DNA from: Achromobacter spanius
Lineage (GTDB): Bacteria; Pseudomonadota; Gammaproteobacteria; Burkholderiales; Burkholderiaceae_B
NCBI RefSeq assembly: GCF_003994415.1
Contig: NZ_CP034689.1
Location: forward strand, 6,014,001-6,078,000
Direction of reading: 5' to 3'
DNA length: 64,000 nucleotides
Shown here: in pieces, positions 63,044 to 64,000 of the stretch
Numbering within the stretch: position 1 is the stretch's first letter
Layout of the letters: each line of letters opens with the position of its first letter
Position numbers and translations under genes: made by a program
The notes under the pieces: model-generated
Seen by the model: only the letters and a program-made list of their open reading frames with translations
The model's database searches: none
What the model was told of the DNA's origin: nothing

Positions 63044-64000
63044 ACGCGCAACGGATCGACGCGGGCTATCTGCCGGGGCTGGCTTCGGCCGATGTCCAAT
63101 GGCAGACGCTGCCCTTCGAGCAGGATGGCCAGCGCGTCGACGTGGCCGTGCCGGTGCTGACCGCCCCGCAGATGCGGGCGCTGGCGCAGCGCGTCAAAGA
63201 GGCCAGCGCCCAGCATCTGAAGACGATGACGGTGTCGGAAATCATCAACGTCATCGACCGCGCCATCGCTCGCCTGCTGGATCCCAACGACCCATACCGG
63301 CAACAAGCCGACGCGCTGCTGCCGATCGTCAGCGGCTACGACGCGCAGATGGTGCGGCTGGGCCTCACCGGCTTTTTCAAGACGTTTCGCGCGCCGCAAC
63401 TGCACCGCTTTGTGGCCGAGGACTTCGCCAACCCCAAGGTGCTGGACGGCTTTCAGCCCGCGCCGAAAGGCGGCGCGGTGCGCGCCCATGGCCCGCAGTT
63501 GCTGGTGCATAGCTGGGCGGGCAACGTGCCCGCGCTGGCGTTGTGGAGCCTGATCTGCGGGCTGCTGGTGAAGGCGGGCAATATCGGCAAGCTGCCCAGC
63601 GCCGAGCCGCTGTTTGCCGGCTGGTTCGCGCGCCTGCTGGCGGAAGTGCATCCGCCGCTTGCCGATTGCCTGGCCGTGGTGTGGTGGCGCGGCGCGGGGG
63701 ACGACGATGCCGCCGCGCTCTACGCGCAGGCGGATACGGTGGTGGCTTACGGCGGCAACGACGCGCTGCACGCCATTCAGCAACGCCTGCCCGTCACTAC
63801 GCGCTTTCTGGCGCATGGCCACAAGCTGGGCTTTGGCGTGGTCAGCGCGGCGGCGCTGGACGCGCAGAAGGGCCCCGCCCTGGCTCGTCGCGCGGCCTGG
63901 GATGTGATGCGCTACGACCAGCAGGGCTGTTACTCGCCCCAGGTTTTCTACGTGCAGCGCGGCGGCCCGGTATCGCCGCGCGACTTTGCCGGCTATCTGG
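63040..64000 (+). CDS. LuxC-type acyl-CoA reductase, cut off by the window edge
   Basis: The frame is open from ATG at 63040 to the window end, 320 residues without a stop. It matches the LuxC acyl-CoA/acyl-protein reductase family: SWAGNVPALALWSLICGLLVKAG near 168-190 and the active-site Cys in QQGCYSPQVFYV near 298-305. LuxE supplies acyl groups that LuxC reduces to aldehydes with NADPH in luminous bacteria. Here the pair is translationally coupled and preceded by a TPP riboswitch. Confidence 0.88.
   Translation, partial: MNAQRIDAGYLPGLASADVQWQTLPFEQDGQRVDVAVPVLTAPQMRALAQRVKEASAQHLKTMTVSEIINVIDRAIARLLDPNDPYRQQADALLPIVSGYDAQMVRLGLTGFFKTFRAPQLHRFVAEDFANPKVLDGFQPAPKGGAVRAHGPQLLVHSWAGNVPALALWSLICGLLVKAGNIGKLPSAEPLFAGWFARLLAEVHPPLADCLAVVWWRGAGDDDAAALYAQADTVVAYGGNDALHAIQQRLPVTTRFLAHGHKLGFGVVSAAALDAQKGPALARRAAWDVMRYDQQGCYSPQVFYVQRGGPVSPRDFAGYL

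Noticed and set aside
61961..64000. Bioluminescence operon
   Set aside because: Only LuxE- and LuxC-like genes are visible. There is no luciferase (luxAB) or luxD, and these families also occur in dark bacteria.

Overview
The window looks like chromosomal DNA of a high-GC betaproteobacterium of the Alcaligenaceae, most like Achromobacter or Bordetella. This rests on the hemA-prfA-prmC-grxD-ubiX block, the periplasmic Bug-family binding protein, the many LysR/IclR/GntR-controlled catabolic clusters and the overall codon use. The genus is inferred, not tested. No phage, plasmid, insertion sequence or CRISPR array is visible.

Layout. 0-6 kb: ftsE-ftsX, a chemotaxis deamidase cheD with a repeat tail, a frameshifted thpR, a deoxyribonucleotidase and a SAF-domain oxidoreductase. 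6-19.5 kb: a GntR repressor and an SDR facing away from an ABC importer of the branched-chain amino-acid type (binding protein, two permeases, two ATPases). These are followed by an SDR and a complete 2-oxoacid/acetoin-type dehydrogenase complex (fused E1, VOC protein, E2, E3). A strong promoter with GntR-like operator repeats sits between the two arms. 19.5-21 kb: twelve tandem copies of a 124-bp unit. 21-30.6 kb: LysR regulators, ilvD, an acetyltransferase and MFS pair, queC and ppc. 30.6-38.9 kb: a catabolic cluster with hydroxyacyl-CoA dehydrogenase, AtoE, SDR, IclR, pcaIJ, catC, a YciI protein, pcaD and a cyclase. Tandem operators of the same design (GTTC-N7-GAAC) precede both of its transcription units. 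39-48 kb: small secreted proteins, carbonic anhydrase, GST, a DUF3100 transporter with a divergent LysR, and assimilatory sulfite reductase. 48-53 kb: an IclR-controlled cluster of Bug binding protein, acyl-CoA ligase, citryl-CoA-lyase-like protein and SDR. 53-60 kb: a MetQ-like protein, an HD-like protein, ubiX-grxD-prmC-prfA-hemA, and two identical tRNA-Phe genes. 60-64 kb: a Fic protein with a wealth of operator half-sites, then a TPP riboswitch ahead of a luxE/luxC-like acyl-activating and acyl-reducing pair that runs off the right edge.

Two things stand out. First, a THI-box (TPP) riboswitch appears to control luxE/luxC-type genes, which have no known thiamine role. Second, a 65-bp palindromic element occurs at least 22 times in the window, mostly directly after stop codons, and has twice expanded into tandem arrays with a period of about 120 bp.
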